Positions 48,200 through 61,567 are shown, counted from the stretch's first letter. The stretch: DNA of 64,000 nucleotides from Paralichthys olivaceus (GCF_024713975.1 NC_091102.1:21115001-21179000), one strand, 5' to 3'. Program-made: numbers and translations. Notes: generated by a model from the sequence alone, not told the origin.

Positions 48200-49912
48200 G
48201 CGTTTCCTTTGGTCGTAACACTGCAGGCGTGTGATTTATATTAATGTTATATTATATTATTTATATCTATACAGGCAAAAACATGTCTCCTTATTTCGTT
48301 TTTAAGGCAATACCACTGTTTTCTGTGCCCAGAAATCCTTGTAAAGAAACATTGTCCTTAATTTTTTTTACTTCCCTCTTTCTTTTTCAAAAGTTACATT
48401 TTTAGAACACAGTACAAGATGGTGATTATCTCTTGCACAATTGAAGCTTTTAGTTTGATGTGAAGTTTGCAGCATATATCATGATCACCAGCAGATGTTG
48501 GGGACAAATCATCAGTTGTGTTCCTCAGTGTCATCATGTGCCTCTGCTAGCCGGCCTCAGCATGCCACAACAGGCTGATCAGACCTGGGTGTGTTTGGCC
48601 CCGCGCTGGGGCCCAGTTGGTGTCTTTCCTCCTGATCCAGAGCCACTCTGCAGGCAGCGATGTTTCTATTATTGTCTAGTGCAGGGCTTGTCTGTGGAAT
48701 CCCTGCTCTTTGAGCAACCTAATGGTGGATGTTGCACTGAACGTTATTTTATCTTTTCAAATACAATTACAACTTCGTCATAGATTTAATTTGATTCATT
48801 TAATTGCAATGCCAAATGAAAGGATCTCTCTCTTCCTGCTTCCTCCAAGGTCAGCTCCTGCAGTTCTGCCAAAGCCTTCCTACATTGAAGGTATCATAAT
48901 TTAGTCAACAGTGCGTTCTTTTATTTGATCCATAAATGAAAACATTTCTTTTGAAAAGCTCTCTTATCAATATTTCCTCCATACCATCATTTGATTGAGG
49001 AATCATTTTAAATTAATGTAATCATCTTGTTTAAGTGTCTTCCAACATCGGAAACCAACATTATTTCTTATTTCAGACCCTGCTCTTCTTCTCCTGCTCA
49101 CCTGATGTTCTCATGTTTTAGTTTTGCCTGAATAGGCCAGCCTGCATTTAAAATGTTGAGCTATCCTGTCCTAACTTTTTGTTTGCAGTAGTTGCATTCA
49201 ATCATCATCATCCATCACCCTCATTGTCTCCACTCGTGAAACCAATGGCTGCAGACCACAGGACAGACTCTTCTGTGCTTTTTAGGTCATCTCGGTCCTG
49301 CAGAGCAAACTCATTATGTGTTAGTTAACTAACCAGACAATCAGTTTTAACAGAGAGGGACTGGCTGTGTTTACCATTAACTCTTGCTGACACTCATAGG
49401 CCATATGCTACATCTCTTTAGTTTATTTATTTTTTATTTAACTTTGGGAAGTCTTTAAATGCATATGTCCCCCATTTAGATAATTTGAATGACTCTCCCA
49501 GATTACCCAAAGCATGTTGTCCCACATTATCAATTATGTTTGATAAAGTCAGAAAGTGACAAATTATTTGTAAAAAAAACACACAAAAAACAACCACATT
49601 TTACATTTACATTGAACAACTCAATGCATATTTCGTGGCTTGAATACACCACAAACATACGACCACTAACAATTAGGAGCATTGTCTATTTTCAGATTTA
49701 TACCCTTCACATTAATCGTGTCAGAATCCTCTCATTGACATTGACAGGATTGAAGGTTTGATTGACAGAAGTCCTTTTGACTACATTTTGTTAAAACAGG
49801 AAATAAACAGTCTGAAGTGTAGTTGTCCCACATCACCTAATGTCCCAGATGAAGAGAATTCACCCTGAATAAAAACAATAGAATAATGATAGCATGTGGC
49901 ATGTCTAGTTCA

Positions 49913-49945
<33 letters not shown>

Positions 49946-50222
49946 GGTCAATAAAACTAATTGGAGATGTCGGTTAACTGCCAGTCAAACTGTATTAAAA
50001 TTAGTTTTAAATTTCTGTACATGTATAAAATATTTTTGTAATGAAAACAAGTTTTCAGTGCAGTTTGTACGTCATTTTAACAAACACTGGTCAGGCCCAT
50101 GCCTGCGCGTCTCGTGAGCATGCTTTCGAGGTCCTTTGGATTTTCATTCAGGCAAATGCAAAGTAGTCCTTGTGAGGGTCCTTTCCTGAGCACCACACAC
50201 ACGTGTACTGTGCGCCGTAACC
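48200..50222. other. Divergent intergenic region between the kelch gene and ddx18
   Basis: No gene is recognised. It must hold the promoters of both genes. A short (AAT)n tract lies at 49914-49944. The 60 bases before the ddx18 start contain GTCCTTTCCTGAG and a CACACACACG stretch but no clear TATA box, in keeping with a housekeeping gene. Confidence 0.5.
49914..49944. repeat. (AAT)10 microsatellite
   Basis: An uninterrupted AAT/TAA triplet repeat of about 31 bases. Confidence 0.95.
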
Positions 50223-53200
50223 ATGGCGGACCTGCAGATGAAGCTTCTGCGGAAAAGAATTGAGAAGAGAAATGTAAAGAACAAGGAGCGGAAACTGCTG
50301 AGGAAACAGGCAGAAGACGAGGAGGCCGGTACGTGTTGGGAAATAAAGCTGCTGTTGCTCCTTAGTGTTTCATGACGCCGTGACCAACTCGACCTGCTAA
50401 GCTAGCTAGCTTCGGTAACACGACGGGGGTTTTAATCAGGAGGTTCTGTCGCTGTGGTTAAAATGTTCAGCTTTAGTTCTAGGTTTTAATAATTAATAGC
50501 AGCTAAGTGTGCATGTCAACTCACTTTGTCAAGAAGATGTCATCATTAGCCTCACTTCGTAAGCATTTAGCAGGTTAGCACGGTAGCATAGCCAAGCGTC
50601 CAGAGTTTTCCTCTTCAGATTTTACTGAGCAGCAGTTAAATATTCACATTAAACTAACTGAAATAATTTGATTTGTATTTTACATATTTGCATTTATCGC
50701 TGTTACTCATTGTGGTGCGATGTGTTTGGCAGTCAATCCAAAGGGGCTTGTAGAGGAATGTTCTGAAGAACCAACAACCTGCTGTGAGGTCGAGGACGAG
50801 GTGCCCAAGAAGAAAGAGAAGCAGCAGAACGGTGCACCGGTGGAAGACGCCTCCACAGAGAAAACCCTCTCTCAGAAGAAGAAAAAGAAGAAACGAAAGC
50901 TCGCTGACACACAAGAATCTCCAGGTAACAGCATGAAGCATCCGTCCAGTTGAACCAACCCCAGATTTCTGTAACGTTAACTAACGTGTGTCACAATCCT
51001 TATTCCAGCTGAGAAGAAGACCAAAGCAACGGAGGAGGAGGAGGAGGAGGAAGAAGAGGTAGATGAAGCAGGAGTAGCAGATGATGATGGAGAACAGGCT
51101 ACTGATGAGTCAGAGGTAGATGCAGATGAAGATGTGGAAGAGGGTGACGACAATAATATGGAGGAAGATAGCGAAGAGGAAGACCAACCAGAATTACCAT
51201 CTGGTCTAACAGGTATGATAACATTGAATGTCTTCTCCACTTTGTAACATCGTGGAGTATTTAAATGCACATGGTATGTGTTTCATCTAAATTGTACTAT
51301 TGTTATTTTATCTAACCCAAAATGGGCCCTTTATATTTAAATACTTTATATTTACATCTGGACGGGGTCCTCTCTACGGAGGTCGCCATGTTTTTTACAG
51401 TCGTCCAAACTGGACAAACTAAACACCTTTTGAGTTGTTATGACAACTGATGGCTACCACAGGTTCTCTTTCATGTTTGGAAGGGGTGGGTGAGGTGAGG
51501 GGTGTTCAGCTGCATCATTACACTTCACCAGTAGATGTCACTAATTTTACACACCGAATTTGTTTATGTCAAGGGGCCTTTAAGAAATCAGTTTAGAGTA
51601 GAAAACAGCACAGCTATGTTACTTTAGTACCTCTCATATTCTGTCTTATTGTTTAAAATTATATTTCTAAACTGTTAAATCTTAATATTTACCACTTTCC
51701 TTCTGAAAACTAAAAGCTAAATTTGGCTGCATTGCCTTTATGTGTTGCTCGTTCAGTGTTTTCATCATGAATGAGGTGTCAACTAAGGCATACAGAGAGA
51801 CTTGAGATTGTCTGAAGGAGGAGTCACCTGTGATTCCTCTGACTTGTGCAACTTCAAGGACATGTTTATCCCGACTACTGTCATTATTTTGACTTTTAAC
51901 ATGTTTTATCTTGATCTTTCTTGAAATTCAGAGTCTAGGAAAGTCTATCACTTATTGTAAATGGTGTCAACTGTGTCCTTAGGAGCATTTGAGGACACAT
52001 CATTTACCTCTCTTGCTGAGTTGGTGAGTGACAACACCCTGAAAGCCGTGAAAGATATGGGCTTTGAACACATGACTGAGATTCAGCATAAAAGTATTCG
52101 TCCCCTGCTGGAAGGAAGGTAATTCTGCAGCAAAGATTCTTGTGAATCAATTTGTGTAGCTAATTGATGCGTTTTAGGATGTTATCACACAATGTTATTG
52201 ATAATTTTTTTCATATTGAAGATATTGTAACAGTGCTTCTGTTTATTTGTGTATTTGCTAATCTGTAGGGACGTGCTTGCTGCAGCGAAGACAGGCAGTG
52301 GTAAAACCTTGGCCTTCCTCATCCCATCTATAGAGCTCATCTACAAACTCAAGTTCATGCCCAGGAATGGTAATCCCCCTGTTAATATATACTATCTCCC
52401 CAATGTTTCCCAGCTATAGCACTGTATGTGCTTCTGAGAGATTGAACTTGTCGAAGCGGAGACAACAAGCCCTATTAATTTCTTCCTTTTTTTCAGGCAC
52501 GGGTGTAGTGATACTTTCGCCCACACGTGAGTTGGCAATGCAGACCTATGGTGTGATGAAGGAGTTGATGGCGCATCATGTGCACACCTATGGACTGGTC
52601 ATGGGAGGTAGCAACCGCTCAGCTGAGGCCCAAAGACTTGCCAATGGTGTCAACATCCTGGTTGCCACACCTGGTCGTCTGCTGGACCACCTACAGGTGA
52701 GCCGGCGGGCACGGCCAGTGTTTCATAGATCAGTTTTCATGGATCAGTACATATACTACCATATAATACCAATGATATCAACTATCATTTGACGTTATAC
52801 ATTTGTTTTCATACTGACACACTCAATACAGAATCACAGTTCCTACTTCAAGTGTTTTTTAAAACTTCAAATAGTCGTATTTTCAAAATGTCTTTATTGT
52901 ATCTGCAGAATACCCCTGGGTTCATGTACAAGAACCTGCAGTGTCTGATTATTGACGAGGCAGACCGCATCCTTGAGGTGGGCTTCGAGGAGGAACTGAA
53001 GCAGATCATCAAACTGCTGCCGAGTACGTATCCAGAGCCTAAACTCCAGCACTGTGCTGGAATTCCAGTGCATTGCTGTCCTACGTACTAAAATATATTT
53101 CAGTGTTTATGCTAAATCGGTTTTGCAGCAGCAGCCCACCATTGCAAAATGAGGCCACTAGACTCACCAGTGTTGTCCTCCTTCCCCACTCGCTGATTAC

Positions 53201-56200
53201 TGCACGTTAATCTTCTGGCCCTTAGCACAGTTGAGCTGATTCTCTGGAATCTGTGGTTGAGAGTAGGGATGGATACAGACACCTGATATGAAACCAGCTC
53301 TGAGGCTAAATGTGCTCTCACTGACTCACTGTCCAATGCTTCTGACTGTGTTGTCTGCAGAGAAGAGACAGACCATGCTGTTTTCAGCCACTCAGACCCG
53401 TAAGGTGGAGGACTTGGCTCGCATATCGCTGAAGAAAGAGCCCCTCTATGTCGGGGTGGATGACAACAAAGACAACGCGACTGTTGATGGCCTCGAGCAG
53501 GTACTTTACCACACAGCATAGTGGTTGTGTCAGCGATGGCCTTTTAGCAAAATGAATAGTGACTTGAACTGGCCTGTGTTTCAGGGCTATGTGGTATGCC
53601 CATCAGAGAAGCGATTCCTGCTGCTCTTCACCTTCCTGAAGAAGAACCGTAAGAAGAAGCTGATGGTCTTCTTCTCATCTTGTATGTCTGTGAAATTCCA
53701 CTATGAGCTGCTCAACTACATTGACCTGCCTGTCCTGGCCATCCATGTGAGTCGCACCTCCCAGCATCCTTCTCCTGTGCATGGATTTCAGTCAAATCGA
53801 TCTAAAATGTTAAGACTCATCCGCCGAGCCAGCTCTCTAAGAATGTTTTTTTTTGTTCCGTGTCCCAGGGCAAGCAAAAGCAGACCAAACGTACCACCAC
53901 CTTCTTCCAGTTCTGCAATGCAGATTCAGGCATCCTGCTGTGCACAGATGTGGCAGCTCGAGGACTGGACATCCCTGAGGTGGACTGGATCGTCCAGTAT
54001 GACCCTCCAGATGATCCCAAGGTATTGAGACTAATACATTATCTCTAGAGCTCATGATATTTTCCGTGTTTATTTTAAACCTTAAAATGGTTAAAAACCT
54101 CATAACTATTTACACTGATCTTAAAGATAAATTTTTATTTGTATTGTGAAACGCACATCTGAATTACTTGGCTCTTAAAGACTAGATCTTTGGTGTCAGT
54201 TGATAAATTGAAAGGGTCACTTTAATGAAAAGCCCCGAGGATGAAAATGACTTTAAGTTGTACTTTCTGTCCACAGGAGTACATCCACAGGGTCGGCAGA
54301 ACAGCCCGAGGCCTCAACGGAAGAGGGCACGCTCTCCTCATTCTCCGACCAGAGGAGCTTGGCTTCCTACGCTTTCTCAAACAGGCTAAGGTAACCATGT
54401 GTGCTACTCGTGATCTCCTGTCTGTGTGCGTCATGTCTCATGTTGTGTAGCAGGTTTAATGTGTCCTATAAACTCCCGAGCAACTCAAACAAACACAAAG
54501 TAAACGTCAGTCCTGTACGTGTCCTAATAACTTGTGATCAGTGCTGGTGTTTATTGTTACAGTGTCAAGTGAAGCGCAGGTGAGAGGGGGAAACCGACTC
54601 TGACAGAGACAGACACAGGACGATCGAACCTTTAATATGTGTCTGTCCTGGTCTTAAAGCAGCGGTGTTATAATTATTTAGTGGTGAAAACACACTAAAA
54701 CTATGAACGTAGCAGAAACATGAATCGATTATGTTCAGTCACTTCAACGATGCAGAGTCGTCCACCTCTCTGCAGGAGCCCAAACATGAACACGTGCGCT
54801 GCTCCTCCTACACTGTGCTGTGTGCGTCAACCTCACCTGGTGTGGCTGTATCTCTATTCCAGCCATATGATTGGTTCTCAATCTGTTGCTAGTTAAAGCT
54901 GTGAGATGTGATTCTGTCCATAGACTCTGCTCATGTATTCCAGTGTCTCTTGTACAGAACTTCTGTTCGTTACAGCACCCAGTGTGGGTCATAGTTACTG
55001 ACTTTGTAATGAGACAGAACTAATACTTACCTCAAATATTGTTTTTTATCTTCATTTTTGAAAATGCGTCAAACTGTCATGATTGGCAGCTGCGACTGAC
55101 GCAGGATTGATTGAGTGACTGTATTGACACGACCGTGATATCACAGCTTCAGATACTGACCCCTCATTGATGTCAATAGCACAAGAAGCACCAGTCATAT
55201 GGGAGATTTTGGCGTCATTATTGCGTAGTGGGAAGACGTGGAGAGATATTTTCCATGTTTCTGTGATATAACCTACAATTTGACTTAAGTAAAATATTCA
55301 TGTTCTACATATTAATATGATTTCTTGTTGTTTAGGTCCCACTGAGCGAGTTTGAATTTTCCTGGAGTAAAATCTCTGATATCCAGTCTCAGGTAAGGAA
55401 TCTACATTGCTCAATAATGTGTAAATAGATCCAATCAAAATGTCACACTAGCCTCAGTGATCGTGCAAGTAACTTCTAAAAGGAAGTCATTGCTCTATTA
55501 AAATATATGATCTTGTTGTTCCTCAGCTGGAGAAACTGATTGAGAAGAACTACTACCTCCACAAGTCAGCGCAAGAAGCCTACAAGTCGTATGTGAGGGC
55601 TTACGACTCCCACTCGCTCAAACAGATCTACAGCGTCAACACTCTCAACCTGCCGATGGTGTCAATCTCATTTGGCTTCAAAGTTCCCCCATATGTTGAC
55701 CTGAGTATCCTTTGTATTGGTTCTACACACATTCACACACTGGTTGTTTTTTTGTTGTGTAGACATTTAACATTTCTTTTATAGTGACCTCAGTATGGTG
55801 TGCGGAGGTGTCTCACACAGGCGCATTAACGGAAAAAAACCAAGTACGAGAGCGACAACTCAACTGTTAAAGCCACATGTCGGAAAGACAACCACAATGG
55901 AAGGCCTCAGACAGCGTGTGTCAAACTAAAGCTCATATAGAAGCTACATTGTGTGATTAAGTAAAATGTTTCTCATCCAAGACGTTTCTTCTGCTTCAGT
56001 TCGACAGGTGTTGTTAATAAGAAGAGTCTCATATCTCACGTACTCATGTTTTTCTAATATAACAGTTTGCTCCTCATGTTTCATGTGGACGCGCTCATAT
56101 CTAGAGTAAAAAATGAATGAGTTGATAACCAGTTTACACTGACTGCATTTGTTTGGTTTAGTTGAGATAATGGAAAGTTATATGGGGTAGGTTGTGCTTG

Positions 56201-56649
56201 CTTCGTAGCACAGGCCCCTCTTGTTTTTCCGTTGCGTAGCTTTTGTAGTTGTGTTGTGGCTTTGTATTTGTTTTCCTTTGAGACGTCTCTGCCACTCTAC
56301 CTCAGGGATTGTAAGCTGGGACCAGTATTGCAGGACTTTGAGCACTGACAACACCTCACTTTAAAGGATTGGTTTAGACAATTGACACTGCCACTTAAAA
56401 AACAGAAGCCACCACACACACACATAAGTGTAACTTGAAACAATGAAACAAGGGGAAAGAACCCAACAGTGTTGTTTTCCTTAACCCAGCTCTTCCTCCA
56501 CAGACGTCCACAGCAGTAAAGGTGGAAAGTTTCAGAAGCGAGGCGGCGGAGGCGGGTTTGGATACCAGAAGTCCAAGAATGGGCAAAAATCTAGAATCTT
56601 CAAGCACGTCAACAAAGGAAAAGGCGACAAGAGGCAGTTCTCCCGCTGA
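50223..56649 (+). CDS. ddx18: ATP-dependent RNA helicase DDX18 (14 exons, complete)
   Basis: Nucleolar DEAD-box helicase (yeast Has1 family) acting in 60S/40S ribosome assembly. Exons: 50223-50328, 50733-50924, 51009-51212, 51983-52118, 52269-52369, 52497-52696, 52909-53023, 53361-53500, 53585-53746, 53869-54021, 54277-54390, 55336-55392, 55527-55704 and 56504-56649. All are GT-AG and the sum is 2004 nt, giving 667 residues (human 670). The N-terminus has a basic [12 protein letters not shown] start, a Lys tract and an acidic region (about 105-165). Helicase motifs: AKTGSGKT 219-226, PTRELA 255-260, TPGR 304-307, DEAD 329-332, SAT 360-362, TDVAARGLD 478-486 and HRVGRTARG 507-515. The C-terminal DUF4217-type region and an [11 protein letters not shown] tail match human. 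The start has a good context (AACCATGG). Exon 13 ends at a weaker donor (CTGA|GTATCC). No canonical AATAAA was found in the first 350 bases after the stop. Confidence 0.97.
51286..51575 (+). mobile_element. MITE (family A) inside ddx18 intron 3
   Basis: It is collinear with 9452-9826: GGGCCCTTTATATTTAAATA, CTCTCTACGGAGG.CGCCATG, GGACAAACTAAACACCTTTT, ACCACAGGTTCT and GGTGAGGTGAGGGGTGTTCA. Both extreme ends are eroded; the right end reads TTTTACACACCGAATTTG. It does not touch the splice sites. Confidence 0.8.
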
Positions 56650-58492
56650 AGCCTTTGATAGAATTCTTCTGGGACTGATTCCTCCACTATCATTAGAACA
56701 GACCTTTTATTACATGAACTTCCTGCTTGGAAGAGTGCCATGCAGTGTGTAGGGCACATCTCCAATTTCACCGCTAAACCCTGTTTTCTTCCTCAAACTC
56801 GTGTCAGAGTATTTTGTAAATGTAAACAAATGTGGTTTTGGTAGTTTGGAAGAAATCCACTGTGGACTCTGATCAACAGTAAGACTCTTTTAGAACTTCC
56901 TTATTTGTATCTGACAAATATCAAATATCTTTATCCACTTTGAATATATTAACTTTGCTTCATTCATTGACTTTGTAAATGCATATTACAATGAAATCAC
57001 TTGATTTAAACAATGTGAGGAGCTGATGATAATTTTCTTTATGAAGGCAGACGCTCCTCAAATCTGTTACAGTAGCTGTAGCAGTGCTGGGCTCCTGAGT
57101 GCGACCAAAAATCTGAAGTGCGACTAAAGACTTTGTCACGCCAGTGTGCCACACATTTGGCTGTTGTGTCTGTATTTGAGTCGTGTCGCTTCCTCTTGTC
57201 GTCTTTAGCTGAGGCTGTTTGGAAGCAGCAGTTATTGTTTGTACTGAACTTTACTATAGTAACTAAAGTTTACTGTGTTTTTTTGATTCATTAACAGCCA
57301 GGGTCAATTTTATGTTTTGGTTTTCTGTGGATTACTTTTTTATTTAGGATATTCTAATATTTTTAATTATTATTCAAATGTCAGAATTAACATTCCTAGA
57401 ATCATTGCTTATATATATTTTTTTTTTTTTCTGAGACTTTCTGAGACTAGGTATCATCCAACAAAATTTGACATCGTGACAGGGCGAAAAAATGTATTAG
57501 TTAAGTTTCCTGAGGATTTATTTCATTTCCAGGCAAACTTGCCTTGTACAATGAAATATCCTAAACTGAATCAATATTCATTCAAACCGAACCCGGCCAT
57601 AGTTAAGATATTAACAATTTATTCGTGAGCTGTCATATGGTATAATGGGGTTTATTATTGCGATGCCAAAAGGTCGTAGTGAAAATCTTTGTGTGCACCT
57701 GAATTATAGGCTGGTTCACCTCAATGAAAAAGTTAGAAGCACCAGTGCAACCAATGTAGAAAGTTAGTCAGGAGCCCTGCACTGAAGAACTCGTATTATG
57801 AATTTTATACAACAAATGTTCATTTCCTGAAGAAAATCCATATGATTGCTGCAAACTAATGAAACAGATGGAGCAAGTCGAGCTTACTGTCGGAGTAACA
57901 CTAAATGACATGTCGATCAAAGACAGTTGGAAAAAATCTAAAAAAATAAGCATCGACACGATGATCTCAGTTTTGCCCAAATCAAGAATCAAAAACATCT
58001 TGCACCTAAAAACTCCGTCCACTGGACTCATGAATCACTGACTCAACGCTGCATGTTTTGGGGGAAACATAGCATGATGTCTCTTTTGTCAGTGACATGG
58101 CGTGCAGCCAATCCACCATTAAAGGACATGATCTCCACAATCAGCAGGTACGGCTTGCTAGTGTCATGTGTTTGAGGTCAAATTAACATTCTTTAAAACA
58201 AGCCTTAGCTACTGTTTAAGAGGAACTGATAGTCATGTTGACAATCAAACGTTAAAAGCTGTGTGAGGTCTACTCTTGTCAAAGGTAGAAGTGGTGCCTC
58301 GATGGGGAATCAAACTCTTGAAACCATAAAAAAAGCACTGCTCCACACTGTGTTTCTGTTCTAATCTTAAGCGCATGTAGAGTCAAACATCAGATCAAAG
58401 TCTTGGGATTAATTCAAAACTTTAATGTAGTCTGTAGTTGCACATCCCAGATTGGTAAGATTTGAAGTGTCTGTACTCCAACATGATCCCAT
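56650..58492. other. ddx18 3' flank and intergenic DNA
   Basis: This includes the ddx18 3' untranslated region, whose end I cannot fix (AATATATTAA near 56,942 is a possible variant signal). No further gene is recognised. Confidence 0.5.
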
Positions 58493-58714
58493 TCATTTAA
58501 AAAATCAAACATACTAATATAAATTCAATAATCACAGCCATCACTAAAAGTTAAATTCATAGCTCCCACTGCACAAGAAATAAATAAACAAACAGGATCT
58601 CAATTATATAACTACAAAATAAGGATCCAGGAAAGTTACATTCACATAAATCAAAATTTGGTTCTCACTCATCCACAGATAAACACAAACGTTCTGTTTT
58701 CAATGATTATAAAT
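58493..58714 (+). repeat. Inverted copy of the gk 3' untranslated region
   Basis: The plus strand here matches the minus strand of 63325-63096 collinearly with scattered small differences. Shared words include CAAACATACTAATATAAA, GCCATCACTAAAAGT, AAATTCATAGC.CCCACTGCA, AATAAATAAA (58579-58588), ACAGGATCTCAATT and TCTCACTCATCCACAGATAAAC. No glycerol kinase coding sequence lies beside it. It is either a segmental inverted duplication or two copies of an unrecognised repeat, one of which supplies the gk poly(A) signal. Confidence 0.8.
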
Positions 58715-59619
58715 CTGGATACAATCATTTAGAAATCATGTAATTTCATCTTGGTGTCTCCACACTGAATTAAAGTGAGTTTCACGTGGCTCGGATACAA
58801 ATGGTCGGGCTTGAAAGTGAATATAAAACAGCGATGGTCTTAGACTGACCTCATCAATTAAACTTTTAAAAAATCCCCATCATTCAAATGAATCCGGTTA
58901 AAAACACTTAAGAAAGTGCGTGGCTCAATAATCAAACAAGATCGAGATAAACAGTGTCAGCTATACTTCATCTTACATTTAGAACTTTCATCAACTGAAA
59001 TAAAAATGTTGAGCCTCGCTGCAAAGATCCAGAGTTAATGATTATATTTTCTTTTTTTTTTAGTCCAAAATAGTTTCTACAATTTTTATATTACAACTCC
59101 GAGGGCAGCGTTCTCCTTCCTCCGAGAACAAACCCCAGTTTAAATACAAAGTACAACAAGTCAAAACAAAGCACAGGAAATAACAGTACTGTGTCTCCCT
59201 TTGTTACAGTGATCAGGTGCAGCAGTGTGACACTTCTACAAACACCACATTTCAGAAGGCAAATTCATCATTTCTACTATGAGGTTGTTCAAGAAAAAAA
59301 CCGTTGTTCGCATTTAAAAGGAAGAGGAGGAATAAATACACGGACAATGTTTCCCTCGGTGCTACAAGAAGCTCCACAGGTCACTTGATTGCAGCTGCAC
59401 TTAATGTGGAAGTTTTCAGCCACAGCCATGAGATGCTACTGTGCACTGCATCATGCAGCTGACTGCTCCTGCATCCTCCTCCAGTCTTGTTCCGCAGAGG
59501 TCAGCCATGTTGCACTGCAGGTGTGTTACTGCTGCTCATCTGTGATGAAGAAGCAACACAAGGACATTCTGAGACTCACACACATGAAGGTAGAAATAGC
59601 TGTCACAGACAGGAAGTGG

Positions 59620-59790
59620 CTTATTTCCAGTTGAACCATATACTGTCTATGAGAACGGACGACTTGACAGCTCCCCAAAAGCAAAGCCTAATCATCAGCT
59701 CCTTCGAGGCTGGCTGCGGTATAGGTGTTAAACTCTGCCTCCTCCATGGTAGCAGAAGGGACATAGACTAAAAAGTCAAAGTACATGTCA
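59620..59790. repeat. Decayed teleost interspersed repeat
   Basis: ACCATATACTGTCTATGAGAAC, GACTTGACAGCTCCCCAAAAGCAAAGC and GACATAGACTAAAAAGTCAAAGTAC are words of a frequent fish repeat. On the minus strand it gives a short tempting reading frame ending in GADD, which I reject as coding for that reason. The boundaries are approximate. Confidence 0.45.
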
Positions 59791-59887
59791 GATATTTTTT
59801 TTTTTTATCAATTCCATTAATTTTTGGTTTAATTAGGTCATTGATGCTAGAATAATTGGGTGAAACGTCATGACTGACATCTGACAC

Positions 59888-60352
59888 TGACTAGGTTTAC
59901 ATGGACACCAATATTCCGACTACTGACCTCATTCAGAATGAGCCATTATTTCCATTGTCGTGTTTACATGAGTTGCTAATAGAATATTCCTATTCCTCTT
60001 CACATGTTACAGAGCATAGTCTGATGTCATTCTGCCAGTTTTAAAAGCCCAATCTGAAACTGTTTAATCCACGATGCTACTGTTTGACCATTTTGGTGTT
60101 TTTTGGTGGATGTTGCAAAATCCTTTTTCAAACTCAAACAGGATGTTATTAGGCAATAGGACATGTGCATGTCTACATAGTTCAACTAAGGTCGGAATAC
60201 TCCACGTCTTAATTCGATCATTGCTTCTTCTGAGTGTGACATTATTTAGGTTAAGATGATCAGAAAATGCTGTTTACATGTCAGTGTCTTATTCAGACTG
60301 TTGTGTTAGTTAGATTACTCGTGGAATATTGGTGTCCATGTAAATGCAGTCA
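59888..60352. mobile_element. MITE (family B) with about 30-base terminal inverted repeats
   Basis: The left end starts TGACTAGGTTTACATGGACA and continues CCAATATTCC. The complement of the right end starts TGACTGCATTTACATGGACA and continues CCAATATTCC. They agree at about 27 of 30 positions. The 465-base interior is non-coding and AT-rich, and carries further TTTACATG words. It is a typical non-autonomous DNA transposon. Confidence 0.85.
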
Positions 60353-60399
60353 CCGACTCGCACTTGGCGAAGTAGGACCCCGTTACCACAGTTTCACTC

Positions 60400-60500
60400 C
60401 CCCATCACTAATGAACAGAGTCAAATGACGTCAAAAGCATAAGATGGCAGCGAGGGGAGTGAAGAAGTGTCTTCCATCTTTATTTACAGTCTATGGGTTG
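60400..60500 (-). repeat. Fragment of a teleost interspersed repeat
   Basis: On the minus strand it begins CCCATAGACTGTAAATAAAGATGGAAGACAC and continues TTCTTCACTCCCCTCGCTGCC, similar in pattern to 3049-3110. No termini are defined. Confidence 0.4.
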
Positions 60501-61043
60501 AATACACAGTCGTTAGTAATGGGAAATGGTTTAAAATGGCTTGCAACCAGACATGTTCCCCCATGGGGGCTGTTGCTCTGTCACCGAGTATCCAGCTCTT
60601 AGCTGTGGGGTTTAAAATGCAGCTGTAAAGTAAACTGTTAAATTTAAGCATAAAGCAGCTACAGCAGATGTATAATGGTCGTCCATCAACCAGCTCAAAT
60701 GTTTTGTCTAGATTTCATCCTACAGGCCGTTGATCCAGCTTCTCTTGCCTCGATTGTTGCGGTTTATCATTTAGCTTCCCAAGATCGTCAGATCAGACAG
60801 GGTTCATACAAACACTAAACAGAAAGCAAATTACACTTAGTCTATGGAAAAGCTCATTTTAAGATACTTTGAAATACTTTGAAAGCTCTGTTCATTGACT
60901 CCTTTTGACTTTGTGATCTTTTCTGCTGTTCAAAGTTAATACTTTTTTTATTATATTCACCGTTTCCAATTGTTTTATGTCTACATATAAAAAATATCCT
61001 AATTTGTTACCTGCGTTTTGAGCACGTTTATTATTTGACTCAC

Positions 61044-61140
61044 CATTTTCTACCAAAGTAAAGAGTGACAGTGTCAGAGTGACATTGGGCTTCCTGTAAA
61101 CCACCTCTCTGTCTTCAGACCTCTCGTGGTTCTGAGACAT
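61044..61140 (-). CDS. Candidate orphan coding exon (unrecognised)
   Basis: The minus strand from the ATG at 61140 reads 32 codons to a consensus donor (AAATG|GTGAGT). The first residues are MSQNHERSEDREVVYRKP, followed by a hydrophobic, Thr/Leu-rich stretch. I do not recognise it and found no partner exon at lower coordinates. The region is rich in repeats, so a chance frame is the likelier explanation. Confidence 0.15.
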
Positions 61141-61344
61141 AACCGTTGGTTCAAAACACTAAATGATGTGAAATTCAGACAGCTCAGGTTTCAACCCTTT
61201 GTAAACAGCTCGTGTCAGAGCAACAGTCCCTTTCTGTGAGCAGAGAGAGTGAAAAACACAATATATACAGTAACATGCACGCCCACACAACTTAAACACT
61301 ATGGCAGGACTGATACAAATTGATTTATTTCACCGGCCACAACT

Positions 61345-61567
61345 GAGGCCTGTACAATGAAGCAGGACTCATCAAGGTGACCTCAGGTTTAGTGACGGCA
61401 CTGGTTTACTTCATACCAGGGTTAAATCACCGTGGTAACTCATGCTGCATGCCTAACCAGCTCTGCTGCAGCTTTATGGGAACATGCTGAGGTGATAACC
61501 ACCATCATGTGGCTGCTTAGCGATACGAAGAGATATCCTGTGTATGTGGCTTCATGGTACAGGCCTC
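61345..61567. mobile_element. MITE (family C) with 19-base terminal inverted repeats
   Basis: The left terminus GAGGCCTGTACAATGAAGC and the complement of the right terminus GAGGCCTGTACCATGAAGC differ at one base. The 223-base interior is non-coding. No target duplication is evident. Confidence 0.85.

Noticed and set aside
53112..53519. 135-residue minus-strand frame
   Set aside because: It is antisense to ddx18 exon 8 and its intron; the plus-strand exon explains the sequence.
59690..59770. Apparent C-terminal coding exon on the minus strand ending ...LEGADD
   Set aside because: The segment consists of words of a high-copy fish repeat, so the open frame is coincidental.
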